From Pseudisothecium myosuroides (lineage: Eukaryota > Streptophyta > Bryopsida > Hypnales > Lembophyllaceae), in contig OX637287.1 of the NCBI GenBank assembly GCA_951799445.1, positions 5,456,001-5,520,000 on the forward strand: a stretch of DNA of 64,000 nt. Direction: 5' to 3'. The notes beneath the pieces were generated by a model. It did no database searches and was not told where the DNA came from. It saw nothing but the letters and a program-made list of their open reading frames with translations. Shown here one piece after another: positions 47,101-57,960 of the stretch. The stretch's first letter is position 1; every line of letters starts with the position of its first letter. The translations under genes were made by a program, and so were the position numbers.

Positions 47101-48845
47101 CAAGGAAGCACCAATGACACTTCATTTACGAAGGCTCCAGCACAATGCAATAGCAAGTACTTCCCAGAAAATGCTTCTGAACCTGTCCCGACTTCAGCGA
47201 GACCCTCAACTGTGCAAAAGATTTGAGATGTAAACCAAGAGGACCAAGAGGACCAAATTGGGCTTCATGATTTTTTGGCACTTTTGCGCGAGTCATATGG
47301 AGATTTATTTTTGTTCTTTTTTTTGAAAGAAAGAACACATACAATGTTCTTCAATGATTCTGGTGCTATAAAACTTGACCACATCTGAATTGTAGTTTTC
47401 ACAATATGATCAATCAAATTGGATTGAGCATTCCTATAGGTAAGATCACACACCCCGTCCATATGCGCCAAAGCCTTTTCAGCATCGACTCTTGATTTGA
47501 ACACGACATAACCGTAGCCTTTGGGTAAATTCACCTATTCATCACATTACCAGAATGTCAGATATATACGTTCACCCTCCACACAGCACCGACGTGTGTA
47601 CAAATTCGTAAAACATCTTCACATTTCTGCTTGGATAATTACTTCAATCTAGACCTGCAGGAACACAATACCTCAAATAATAAAGAATCTACTATTGTTA
47701 AGACACTGTCCTCAAGGCAATCGATGTAAAAGAATGGACAAGCTTATGGGTGACCTACAGTGCGATCCATAGCCAGCTCCACATTCGCCACCTCCCCATA
47801 ATTTCCTGTAGCACATAAGCCAATAGATACGTTTAGACAAACACAAAGACATACGCACAGAGAGCTCAAACATGAAGAATCATACAGGTCAAGTACATTC
47901 TAAAGCACTCGTGATTGCGTTACAGACAGAGATACGGAGAACACAGCACACATACCAAATATCTCTTTTAAATGAGCTTCATTCACATTCCGAGTAAGAC
48001 AACCCACATGCAGCACAGTAGACTCGGGAGTCGGAGTGCTTAGTTTTCTGTCCAGAAGATCAGTACATGATAAGTGTACAATACTATGGGCATTCAAAAA
48101 CAGCAAAAGCCATTTCTGCCTTCAGACGGAGATACAGCGTGTGCAAAGGACCAAGTAGCGGTCGACAGAGCCCTTCGAAAGACTCACCGCAAAAATAACT
48201 GCTAACCCCTAAGGGGACAGGGAGACCAAATTGGACCTCGCGTTTATTTAGCAAATTGAGTATGTCATGCACGGACTTTCTTTTGTCCAATTTAATTTAA
48301 TTTTTTGACCAACACATGCAATGTTCTTCACTGATTCTGATAACACAAAAGTTTGCCCCATCTGAATATGATCAATCAAATTGGGCGTTTTAAAAGCTTG
48401 AAATCTCGGATAACTAATTGCTTACCTTACTGGAGAAAGTTTCTTGGGGGGCGGCGGCGATGGTCTGCTTTTCTTCGCAACATCACTGCACAAAGCAGCA
48501 AGAACTATGAAAATTTGACCAAGAAAGCATAACCAAACAAAAAATCTTTAAATATCCCATTCGATCTTGTGAAAGAAGTGTTCACTGTTCGATAAAACCA
48601 CTACGAAACCCCAAAATATGGAGCTCGTCCAATTCAGAACAACACTCTTCAGAATCATCTTATAATACAGAACAGAAAGATTAGTACCTTGGTTTCACAG
48701 GAGGGCTCCGACTTCTGGAGCTCTCGCTTCCCGAAGACGAAGACGACCGTGACCTTGATCTCGATGTCGAAGAACCCGTGTATGAGGACGAGCCAGTGGT
48801 CACTGATGGCGATGCCGCTTTCGGTTTCACTGCAGGTTTTGCCAT
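44170..48845 (-). CDS. SR45: SR45/RNPS1-like serine/arginine-rich splicing factor, 13 exons
   Basis: Exons (minus): 48,845-48,688, 48,485-48,426, 48,047-47,956, 47,805-47,759, 47,534-47,454, 47,063-46,895, 46,427-46,259, 46,173-46,105, 45,703-45,572, 45,404-45,335, 44,835-44,780, 44,539-44,489 and 44,203-44,170. They sum to 1,188 nt, an exact 395 codons plus stop, near the ~414 residues of Arabidopsis SR45. Order: an N-terminal SR stretch (SRSRSRSSSSSGSESSRSRS), one RRM (VLHVGCLTRNVNEAHLKEIF, then MDRTVNLPKGYGYVVFKSR), and a long C-terminal RS domain with many SPPRRR units. The RNVNEAHLKEIF RNP2 region and LPKGYGYV RNP1 region fit SR45/RNPS1. Such proteins act in the nucleus in exon definition and the exon-junction complex. 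The gene is divergent from the monooxygenase. Introns 2 and 5 hold MITE copies. Confidence 0.92.
47228..47445 (+). mobile_element. Small TTAA-type MITE in SR45-like intron 5
   Basis: GGACCAAGAGGACCAAATTGG, then ACATACAATGTTCTTCAATG, then CATCTGAAT and ATGATCAATCAAATTGG are shared in this order with four other intronic copies. The ends are decayed. It extends up to the donor side of exon 5. Confidence 0.6.
48202..48420 (+). mobile_element. Small TTAA-type MITE in SR45-like intron 2
   Basis: The left end CTAACCCCTAAGGGGAC is close to the family terminus TTAACCCCTAAAGGACC. The interior has ACACATGCAATGTTCTTCAC, CATCTGAAT and ATGATCAATCAAATTGGGC in the family order. It lies just before exon 2 on the minus strand. 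Confidence 0.65.
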
Positions 48846-49961
48846 CGCTCTCGCACTACACCAACCTCACTTCCCTCTCTTTCTCTCCACCTGTTGGCCA
48901 ATTGAGCGAAAACAAAGGTTACTCAAGAACTCAACAGCATAACAAGAGTCTCGACGACCAAGAAAAAGGTAGAAAGAAACCACAATGTGCTCTTCATTGT
49001 AGCATTAAAAATACATTTCGAAAACCTCCTACGTGACTCGATTTCTATAACATACGCAGGATATTCCAAGCCTCCAAACGTTAAACCCTACATCTCTCTC
49101 TCTCAATTATAAAAGACAATGGCGACCGGTATTCGCTCTTCTGCTCATGGAAAGCAAGCCACAAAGTGCCAAATCAAACTCACAAGGCGCATATTTCCAA
49201 ACCCTAAACCTCTTCAAAGAACTACACGAAACCTTCAAAACACTAACTCATGAATGCAACACCATAACGACCATTTCCTCATCAATATTTCAACCATCAC
49301 CTCAGACACAAAACTCCTAAAGAATCCACTAAAAGAAACCGATGCATGGACGGATACCCAGTCCAAGGTCACCGAACGGCCAGAATCATGCAGCACTCAT
49401 TAACCACCATAACGCAAGAGAAGTCTCAAGAGACCACAGCTCTGATCGAATCGACACTCGTTGCAAGCAGAGTTGAAAGACCGAACGTCAACGAACCTGT
49501 GCAGGAATTAATAGGCCGCTGGCTCGACTTGCTACCAAACGAAATCAGTAGACAGAACAATTCATTAACCGAACGCTACTGAGCTCAACGCTCAAGTTAG
49601 GGCTGTGCAACCCATATCTCGGTCCCAACTAGAGTTTCGATGCTATATCTACCAATCGACAAGATGTCCCTTGATGAGTTGGTTGTCGAGTGGAGCGTTA
49701 TCAGCATCTGGCTGAAGATGTTCGAGAATGCTTCCTGCCGACTCTGTGAAGATTGATTCCAGAGCAGCAATCTCGAGCATGAGATTGCCATTCTTCTGGG
49801 AATCTCTGTCATCCTGTAGCGTTTGATGACATTTTTTTTCCATTTTCGAGCTCTCTGGCTTGTGCTCCACCCAAGAAAATGCAACATTGTGCTCTAGATG
49901 AGCGTCGCAGCCACTCCAGAGGGGGAATTTAGAGCTTGGGATTCGGGCTTAGGGGTGAAGT
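48846..49961. promoter_or_regulatory. Shared divergent promoter region
   Basis: About 1.1 kb separates the start codons of the SR45-like gene (minus) and the monooxygenase gene (plus). It contains CT-rich tracts near 48,870-48,890 and 49,093-49,110, often seen near plant transcription starts. No clear TATA box could be assigned. A minus-strand open frame of 73 codons (49,870-49,649) with a helix-like Leu/Glu composition lies here. It may be an exon of an unrecognised small gene or chance. Confidence 0.45.
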
Positions 49962-52900
49962 ATGGATTTCTGCTTGGGTCCGCGACTTAGTAATGGATTG
50001 GAAGCAAGGACTCATAGCTTGGGGTTAAGTCATGGCCCTGTGCATCACGCTGTGAGATTTTCGTGGGTTAGAAACGGAGTCTATGGGGAAGCAAGTCTAT
50101 TGCCAGGAGCAAGTGGATTGTCTGGGAAAAGGGGGAGACGATATGCGGTTGTGTGTTGTAATGGCCGAGAGAAAGGCAAGACGGCAGTGATTGTAGGAGC
50201 TGGTCCAGCAGGTGCGTTGCTAGCGTTGCTGCTGGCGCGGCACGACTGGAAGGTGGATGTGTTTGAGCGCAAGCAGTGGAGCGGTGCAAGCTGGGCTTCT
50301 GGACAACCCGAGGGATGGAATGTGATGCTGGGAGCGCGCGCGGCTTATTGTCTCGAAAACGTGGGGCTCAAGGAAGATGTGTGGAGTGAAGGCGTTTTGT
50401 GTAGCGGTCGCACTGCAGTGACAGGTACTCTTGAATTCACCAGGGGTTTAGGGTTTAAGGCTTTTGATGGCCATCTGGTTTTGTTTGTGTGTGCAATCTG
50501 GATTTGTTTGTGGGCCAAGAAGCGGATTGAAACTAACGTACCGGCCATATGGATACGAATTTCTAGCCGTTCCGCAATTCTCCACAGGGTTTAGGGTTTA
50601 TCTCGAAAGGACCAAGAGGTGCAAATTGGGTTTCTAACAGTTTTGCGTAGTTCACATGGAGACTTTCTCATGTCCAATTTTATGAATTATATGACCAACA
50701 AGTGCAATGTTAGTTACTGATTCTGTTGATTTAAAATTGGCACCTATCTGAATTTATTTTTTCATAATATGATCAATGAAATGGGCCATTTAAAACCATA
50801 AATCCTCGGTCAGTGAGGGTTTAAGGGTTAGCATTCGTCTTTCAAGTGCAATCTGGTTTCAGTTGTGTTGCAGGTCCAACTAGTGTTTTTTACCGACACA
50901 TGCCATGTTCTTCGCTTATTCTGGTGATATGAACTTTGGCCCCATCTGAATTCTAACATTTCACTACATAATCAATCGAATTAGTCGTTTTAAAACCATG
51001 AATCCTTGATCTTGTAGGGGTAAGGGATAGTAGTCGTGTTTGAGTGCGATGTGGTTTGGTTTTTGTGGTGCAGGTGGCGGATTGAAACCAAAGTACCAGC
51101 CATATGGATACGAGTTGCTAGCCATTCCGCAACCGAAGCTAGCGTCCGTGTTGATCAATTCCGGGATGCGTCAGTACCCTGGCCAGATTTCCTACCACTT
51201 CGGCTGGGCTTTGCAATCTCTGCATCCGGAAGACACCATGGCGGAGTTTTGCCCTGATGGTTCAACTGGTCAGGACAAGATGATCGTGACAGCTGATCTC
51301 GTGGTGGGGGCCGATGGGCTTCATTCCAGAACAAGAGCTGAACTGGAGACTAAGACGGCGGGTTTCAAATCCACCGTGCACTCTGTGCCTGCAGGTCGTC
51401 ACATCCGGTAAGGTGTGTGCACTCTATGTTTTTAGCACTATTTGAAGGATTTGATGGCTCCTAGAGCCTTCTAATTTGCTTGCAGAAGTAGCAATTTGCG
51501 TATTCGATCAGAACATGGGTAATAGCTTGTTCTTAGCATTCTATAAGCTATCACTCACAAAATTTGACCCAGAATTGGGCAAGAAATCTCAAAGAACGAA
51601 CTGGTGGTTGGATCTGCTGTCTCCTAAATTTCAATTACTTGTTGTGACCTCAATACTTTGACTTATTTTTCACTAGAAGCGCATTTCAGTAGCTTTCCAA
51701 CAAGATACCACTCAAAACATTTGTTGAGAGTTGAACACAAAACTTCTAGTTACAATTTTGAGTGCAACTATTGATTATGCCATCTCTGGTTACCAGGGCC
51801 TTTAAACCCGCTGTTCCAGTTTTACAAAGTAGAAATGAAAGTAATGTTAAATTGTTTAAGTAGCAATCATTATAAAAGCCTACTTTCGAGTTGTAGCCTC
51901 CGATCAATCAATGTGGGTTTGCTGTCATTGTATCAGGCTAAGAGTACCTGTAGATGTGGTTGGGGAGCAAGTGGACGAAGATGGGAGCACGCATGGCCCA
52001 AGCATGCTGGTTGTAGCCAGACGGGCAAAGCTCATGTGGGGTGTTCCGAACCGGGACGGATCTATGGGGTTGACACTTCAAGGCATTCAGGGCGCCACGC
52101 CAGCTGATGTTTCTTTAGAAATGCAGGAGACGTTTCCTGAGGTATACCTCAATGAACCCTCTTGCAATTACGAATCGGTAATTGCATCCTTCTGTTTGGA
52201 AGTAATGGCTCCACTACCATGCTCGACGTTGGTTTGAGGTCACTTCAGATTGCATAGGTCGAAGCAAATAGCTTGAGATAACAAGAAATCCTACTCCTTA
52301 ATTGGTGGAATATCATATTTTAATTCATGTTAACTCGTTTTGTTCAATGGTAACTTGACAATAGTCCAAATGACATGAATGAGCTTGAAGAGGTGATGCT
52401 TACATGACTCTAATGTGGCATGCTTAAAGTGTTTGAGATAACAAGGTTTGAAGCTTACTAGAGGTGGAGTAGACGCCTGTTACCTCAGATGTATCATAGG
52501 GTGTCATAAGTGGACTGAATTATATTTAAGCTTGTTATCTCACCCCTACTTGCATATGATGTTGTTTCGAATTTTAAGCTTGTTGCTTTAACTTGAACAA
52601 TGTGAAGTAGCCCTAAGCCATTGGTTAAGGTGCTCTGGTTTGTTCATTATTTCAACAGGAGAAACTGTCTTCGGTTGACACATTTTTTTGTTTCCTGATT
52701 GCAGTTGTCAACGTTTTTTAACGCGGATGGGGAAGCAAGTGCACGTTTAGCGTCTGCTCCAGAGCGCATGCAAGGCACGGTTATGGCAACATCGTACAAC
52801 TACAAGCAAATTGTATGTTCCTGACCTCCACTCCACACGGTAACGTCTCATGCAACTGTGCTATTGCTCAGAATTTAATTCCAAGAGGCGCAAATTGGGC

Positions 52901-54121
52901 CTGATGAGTTTTAGCAGTCTTCAGTAGGTCGCATGGGGTCTGGGTCGTTTAGATGTTTCAAATTTTTATTTCTTTCTAACTAGCACATGCAATGTTCTTC
53001 ATTGCTTCTGGTGACATTAAGTATTGCCTCATCTGAATTACATCTTCCACAATGTGACCAATTGAATTGGTCGTTTTCTAACCATCAATCCGTGGTCCTT
53101 TAGGGGTTAATTATCGAGTTTAGTTTGCCTAGGGAAGTCACTGTGAGATTCACATAATGTGGGCCTGTCGTTTCTGCAGGTGTTATTAGGTGACGCTGCC
53201 CATTCTCTGCTGAATGTCACTCACCTAGGAACAGGCTTGGCGCTGGAGGATTGTCTCGTGCTGGATCGGCTGCTACAAACCGCGTTGCAAGATCCTGACA
53301 ATAATGTGATGAAGTGCGTAGCCAGCGCTCTGTCAAACTTTTCCAGTGAACGTATTCCAGAAATGAGAGCTGCGGCACAGCTGTGTTCCGACGTTTCTAA
53401 GACTAACATGTAAGATTTCCCTTCTACTGTGAAAGCTCATATTCTAGCATCCCAGGCGCTCTGTCTCAACAAGGTAGAGGGTACTGTTTGCTTCATTTAA
53501 AGCATTTTGAGTGTGTTTTTTGAGAGAGATCACTCAATAGAGGTCACTGGAGAGATCACCTTGAGTACAATAGCCAAATCTTTTGGGATCACTATTTATA
53601 CATTGCCTCTACAATTATTCAAACTGGGAGGTTGTAGACCACCATTGAAGGGACAGTAAACCCCATTTCCATTCAAATATTGGTATGTATTTAACCAAGC
53701 CATACTTGCACCACTTCTTTATTGAAGGCAAACCGAGTGTATAAATAGATGAGTTACTGTGGTAACAGGGGTCAATAAAGGAGACAGGATCACGTTCCTA
53801 ACGTCTTTAAGATCCTCTTATCATATATTAAGAATTTGGAGCCGGCATTGTGTGTCTTCAATGTACAGGTTCCAAGTGGATTTGCAGCGGGCCATTTTGA
53901 GGGTTGTGACAAGAGTGTTGCCAAGAGTGCAGCCTTGGCAGAAGGCAGCCAACACGCAAGTAGTACCAGTTCAGCAATTAGTGAAGTGGCGAGCCAGAGA
54001 GATTCTGATTGTGCGAATGGCACTCGTCTTTGCGATGGTGCTTTTGCTAATGCGTGCTATTCGTTTGGTTCGGCTGGCATTCAAAGTAGTCCCTCCACTG
54101 ACCGGTTTTCTGCAAAGATGA
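49962..54121 (+). CDS. FAD-dependent monooxygenase, kynurenine 3-monooxygenase-like, 6 exons
   Basis: Exons 49,962-50,424, 51,074-51,407, 51,937-52,141, 52,705-52,812, 53,180-53,409 and 53,869-54,121 join in phase to 1,593 nt (530 codons). Residues 1-65 are Ser/Arg-rich with few acids, like a plastid transit peptide. Then come AVIVGAGPAGALLALLLAR (GxGxxG dinucleotide fold for FAD), VVGADGLHSRTR (DG motif) and LLGDAAHSLLNVTHLGTGLA with LED (the GD motif contacting FAD ribityl). These three motifs in order define class A flavoprotein hydroxylases. The C-terminus has a hydrophobic helix (LIVRMALVFAMVLLLM), as in KMO membrane anchors. The substrate cannot be told from sequence; KMO is one candidate and other aromatic hydroxylases are possible. 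The ATG at 49,962 keeps the transit-like region. Confidence 0.85.
50518..50595 (+). pseudogene. Partial duplicate of monooxygenase exon 2 inside intron 1
   Basis: The sequence GCGGATTGAAACTAACGTACC ... CCATATGGATACGA repeats the start of exon 2 (51,076-51,132) with several changes and then stops. The preceding ~70 bp (GTGCAATCTGG, TTTGTTTGTG) also resemble the tail of intron 1 before exon 2. The duplicate lacks a proper acceptor AG and is out of use. Confidence 0.75.
50590..50824 (+). mobile_element. Small TTAA-type MITE in monooxygenase intron 1, copy 1
   Basis: The family order AAAGGACCAAGAGG, AAGTGCAATGTTAGTTACTG, CACCTATCTGAAT, ATGATCAATGAAATGGGCC and CCTCGGTC is retained. The right end is TTTAAGGG. 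It lies immediately after the duplicated exon fragment. Confidence 0.6.
50868..51035 (+). mobile_element. Small TTAA-type MITE in monooxygenase intron 1, copy 2 (5'-truncated)
   Basis: It keeps ACACATGCCATGTTCTTCGC, CATCTGAATTC, ATAATCAATCGAATTAGTCG and a right end GTAGGGGTAAGG, but the left ~60 bp are missing or diverged. It sits just before exon 2. Confidence 0.55.
52875..53110 (+). mobile_element. 236-bp TTAA-type MITE in monooxygenase intron 4
   Basis: TTAA lies at both ends (52,875 and 53,107). The right end GGTCCTTTAGGGGTTAA is the best-preserved terminus of the small family. The left TTAATTCCAAGAGGCG is decayed. The interior has ACATGCAATGTTCTTCATTG and CATCTGAAT in the family order. 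Confidence 0.7.
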
Positions 54122-54765
54122 TGACCCCCCGCCGACATGTAGACTTTAACATTGTATGGAGATTCCATACACAAGACTTCCTTGCGATAGAGTCCCTTCG
54201 TACATTCTGTTTCGGTTTTCTGGTCAAATTTTCTCATACAAGGTAGTTTGAATGGAAGACCTTTGCACGTCAATCTTCGTGCAGATTTGAAGCAATGGTT
54301 AGATCAGTGGGCCTTCTTATGGATCATTGAAGCAATGGATCATACTGGTATTCCCAGTTTTCATTCTGTGTTATTGCACAGTTTCAATGCAATGTCAGAT
54401 TTTGCCTTACCGTGGATCTACTACTGCACTGTGAGTTTTAGTAGAGGCCCCGCTATGATCTCCAGCAACTGTATGTTGAAATAATTAATTATCTTTAGTA
54501 AATTTGGCTGTTTTTTTAAATCATTTTGGAGAAGTATCCAGCTATTTCTTCAATACTCATGTGATACTTGGGTGATACTTGGGTGATACTTGGTGATATC
54601 TATATCAAAACTAGGTGATACCTAGGTAAAATTTGACTAATGGTCTTAAAAAGCAGCAGTAATCTAGCTATTTTGATTGAAAAAAATGAAAATTTCCTTC
54701 ACAAAAAATAGCCAACGTCTTTTGGTTGTACTCAAATGGCGAAAAATCATGCATAAAATAAACAC
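54122..54765 (+). other. 3' flank of the monooxygenase gene
   Basis: The 3' untranslated region probably lies here. At 54,571-54,600 GTGATACTTGG is repeated three times. No further gene was seen. Confidence 0.45.
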
Positions 54766-55694
54766 TTAACCCCTAAAAGCCCAAAGTCCCCTCGGGGGAC
54801 ACTTGAGATTTTGGGCAGGCTCGTGTGACCTGAAATTTTGACCTGATTTTTTGAAACTTTTTTTGAAGATAGGGAACCACATTAGCTTTCTAAAAAAAAA
54901 ATTCATTTTTCAATTGGTGCCTGGGAGCAAAAGTTATGCCACCCGAAGTCAAAAAAGCAGTTTGCCGGGCAAAAAAAAAAACTTTTAAAAATTGAATTTT
55001 TTTTTTTGAATTTTTTTTCTTAAAGATCATGTTTTTGTCTACATTTGAAGCTTTTATTCATTCTATTTGGACTCAGAATGAGAAAGTTATGGACAATCTT
55101 GTTTTTCAGGATGTCTAAGCATCTTCTTCAAAAAACAACTTATAGAGTTCATTTTTGAATGCAATTTTCAAATTTTCTCAATTTTTTCTTTTTGACAAGG
55201 TTAAGTTTGTTTGCAAGAACAATCCCACCATTGGGATTATGGTGTTTTAATTCCGCCTAATAGCTATTAACGATTTAGTGTTTTGTTCAATTTTGGACCT
55301 AGTTCTACTTAACAGTTTTTTTATATGTGAAAATCAAGTTTTGACATTCTGAAATTTTTTTCTCCAACTCTTAACTCAAATTTTTAACACAAAAAATTTT
55401 AACTTTATGGTGTGTAGTGCAAAAAAAATCCACAAATGGCCGTCAAAGTCATCTGAAATTGCAGGTCACAGTTCAAAAAACTTTTTTTTTCCAACTTCAA
55501 ATGCTAATATCTTCCAATCCGTACGGTCAAACTTCATGAAATTATTACCACATAATCTGAGACAAGTGAAGTACAAGATCCTACGGTTAGATTCTTAAAA
55601 AAAAAAAAAATTGGGTTCAGGGAGTGATCACAGCAGAAATGGCAGTTTTCAGTGATTTCAGAGCCAGAAAATACCTTGGGCCTTTAGGGGTTAA
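54766..55694. mobile_element. 929-bp TTAA-flanked MITE with CCCCTAAARGCCCAARG ends
   Basis: The left end is TTAACCCCTAAAAGCCCAAAG, and the right end is its inverse, CCTTGGGCCTTTAGGGGTTAA. The outer TTAA is present at both sides. The interior is AT-rich with long A and T runs and encodes nothing recognisable. It shares the first ~20 bp with the 650-bp elements at 12,151 and 42,081, but the interior is different, so it is a separate subfamily mobilised by a similar transposase. Confidence 0.75.
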
Positions 55695-57960
55695 AGGTGA
55701 TTTGGCCTCATGTACTGGTCTCTTTATTTTCAAAAGTCATAACAAAAACTTTGAGGTTACACTTTGTATCAAGAAAAGCGGTTTAATTTTGTAAATTGAG
55801 TAGTAATTGGCACATGGCAGAATGAATGTTTTCAGGAAGAAAAAGTAAGTACTGAATGCAAAATTTGCATGGGGCAAGCACTCCACCAAGTGGCTTTACC
55901 AATGTAAAGAAACATGCACAAGGGCATGAGTCCCAAGTGCCTCAAATTGGTGAATTGTTCAGGATTTCCTTTCGGGGGTGTGGAATACCTTTTCAAACAT
56001 AAAGAAGAGATATTGCAGCACTTCCCTTACACTCTGGCAGCACTTAATGCAACTAACCAATAAACAACCATAATGAAGGAGACTTGGTAATTCGATTTGG
56101 CAGAAGTGCTATTATTACCTGCAAAAACTAAAAAAATTGTATTAAGAATCTTTCATTCCAGAATGTGTAAGTGAATATAATGCTTACCATTAGTTAGCTA
56201 AAAGTTGTCATTACCTGCAAAAACTAAAGTTTTTGTATTAAGAATTCTTCATTCTAGAATGTGTTAAGATTAATAGTCAACACTGAGGGGTTACGTGAGA
56301 ATCTTTTAGGTGAACAATGGAAGACACTTCTCACCTCCTTTGCATACGCTTCTAACCCTTTTTGAAAGACACTTCATACTTGTATACTTTCACTAAGGTA
56401 GAAGCACTAAGGCAACCCCCCCTAACCAACCGAATAAGGAATTTCGACATAATTTGGAGTAGTGAAGGCAAAACAAATCTTTTTCAAAGGTAAATTAATA
56501 GAAATGACATGGATTGCAAAAAAATTGGTAATTTTATCAATTGAATTGAAATTACTATGAATTTTGGGAGGCAAAAAGTGCGCCGGACCCATGGCCAATG
56601 TGCAGACTCTTCCAATTTCGATCATTGAATAACCTTTTACCTAATCATTATTTCCTACTTTTTTTTTCACAACTTGGAACATGTGATATGTATTTCTTAG
56701 TTCCAATCTTGAAAAGGAAAAAAAAAACATTCTAAGCTTGGTCAGAAATACGAGCACTTATAGGTCAGGAATGGGTCAGTGGTCAGGAAGGGGGGGGTAC
56801 CTTAGTTGTCAACCACGCCCAGTACCCAACCTGCAAGCGTACAGTATTTCCAACCAAGGCTAGAACAAATTCCCAAGGGAAGCTCGGAATGTGTTTTTTG
56901 GGTCCTTTTCAAAGTTGGGACTAATAACGTTATGACACATGTCCCGGAGTAGTGAGCAAGAAAGTAAGAAGTAATGAGCGGGAAAGTAGTTCTTGAATGA
57001 TCGGAATTGGAAGACTCTTAGAGAGTGGCTACTAGTGAAATGCACGTTTTGGTTCCCAAAATTCACTGTAAATTCAGTTTTGGGAATAAAATTCTGAAAA
57101 TTTTGTAATCCCCATATTTCCTATCTTCCTACATGGGAACAATATCCACCACTTCTTACTGCGCACAATCTGCTCCGAAATTCCTTAAAAGATCGACTAC
57201 TGGTGCTTCTACCTTAGCTACCTCTCTTCTATTGAATCTGTGGTTCGTTTTGTTTTTTACTCGCAAGAAGAAACTTGGCAATTATCGAGGACTTGGAAAC
57301 TGCATTGGAGCACCAGGGGCCAAAATCCAACCTTTCCCATCACAGACTGGACAGAGGACCTCAAAATACTCTCGGTTAAAGAGCAAACAGCAGCCAACAT
57401 TGTAAGCTTGCGACTGATCTCAATACAAAACATTTCAATATAGTAACCAGAAGTGCTATTTCAGCGAGGAATCTTTACTTATAATTTACAGTGAAACAAG
57501 GCAGCTTCTGTTAACACTGCTGAAGGAGTAAAAAACGCACGACCACTTTATTGGACAATCCTAAGCCTGGAAACAATTAGCAGATCAAAAAACTACTAGG
57601 ATCATTTGTTTCTCGATTTCTAAAACTCTTCTCTACAATGCTCACTCGTGGCTCGCTAACTTCGGCAATTCTTCCCAACTACGTCCTGGATTGCCAACAC
57701 AATTCTCCCAAGGACTCTTTGAAATCCCTTCTTGGGCTCGTGGTGTGTGGAGTACAAAGGGGACTGTCGAAGCAGAGCGGTGAGTAGGTACCAAGTAGCT
57801 GAAAAAGTAGGTGCGTGCAAAGAAGGAAGTAGAAGCCAAGATCTAAGTTTGAGCGAACTGAACAGAGAGTGCCTGCTAAAATTTGCAGGAGTAGGTTCAG
57901 GCTAAAAATAAGGCAAAACCAAGCTATTAGAGCTAAATGGCATCCTCAATGAAATTTTGG
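55695..57960. other. Intergenic repeats between monooxygenase and nucleoporin genes
   Basis: A tandem duplication with 96-bp period begins TTACCTGCAAAAACTA at 56,115 and 56,211. From 56,430 to 57,110 there are two oppositely oriented fragments of the dispersed repeat seen at 1.4-2.4 kb. The last ~400 bp before 57,961 likely include the nucleoporin gene's 3' untranslated region. A short plus-strand open region at 57,240-57,400 ending near GTAAGC was noted, but no family was recognised. Confidence 0.45.
56430..57110. repeat. Fold-back pair of the dispersed repeat
   Basis: 56,430-56,810 matches the reverse complement of 1,440-1,930 (without the 221-bp MITE found there). 56,860-57,110 matches the forward orientation of the same segment with more divergence (GGAATGTGTTTTTTGGGTCC, then CAAAATTCACTGTAAATTCAG). 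The two arms face each other around 56,815-56,855. Confidence 0.55.

Noticed and set aside
57133..57443. Possible small gene with a hydrophobic segment
   Set aside because: Two competing frames, no recognised family, and location beside repeat fragments; not strong enough to call.
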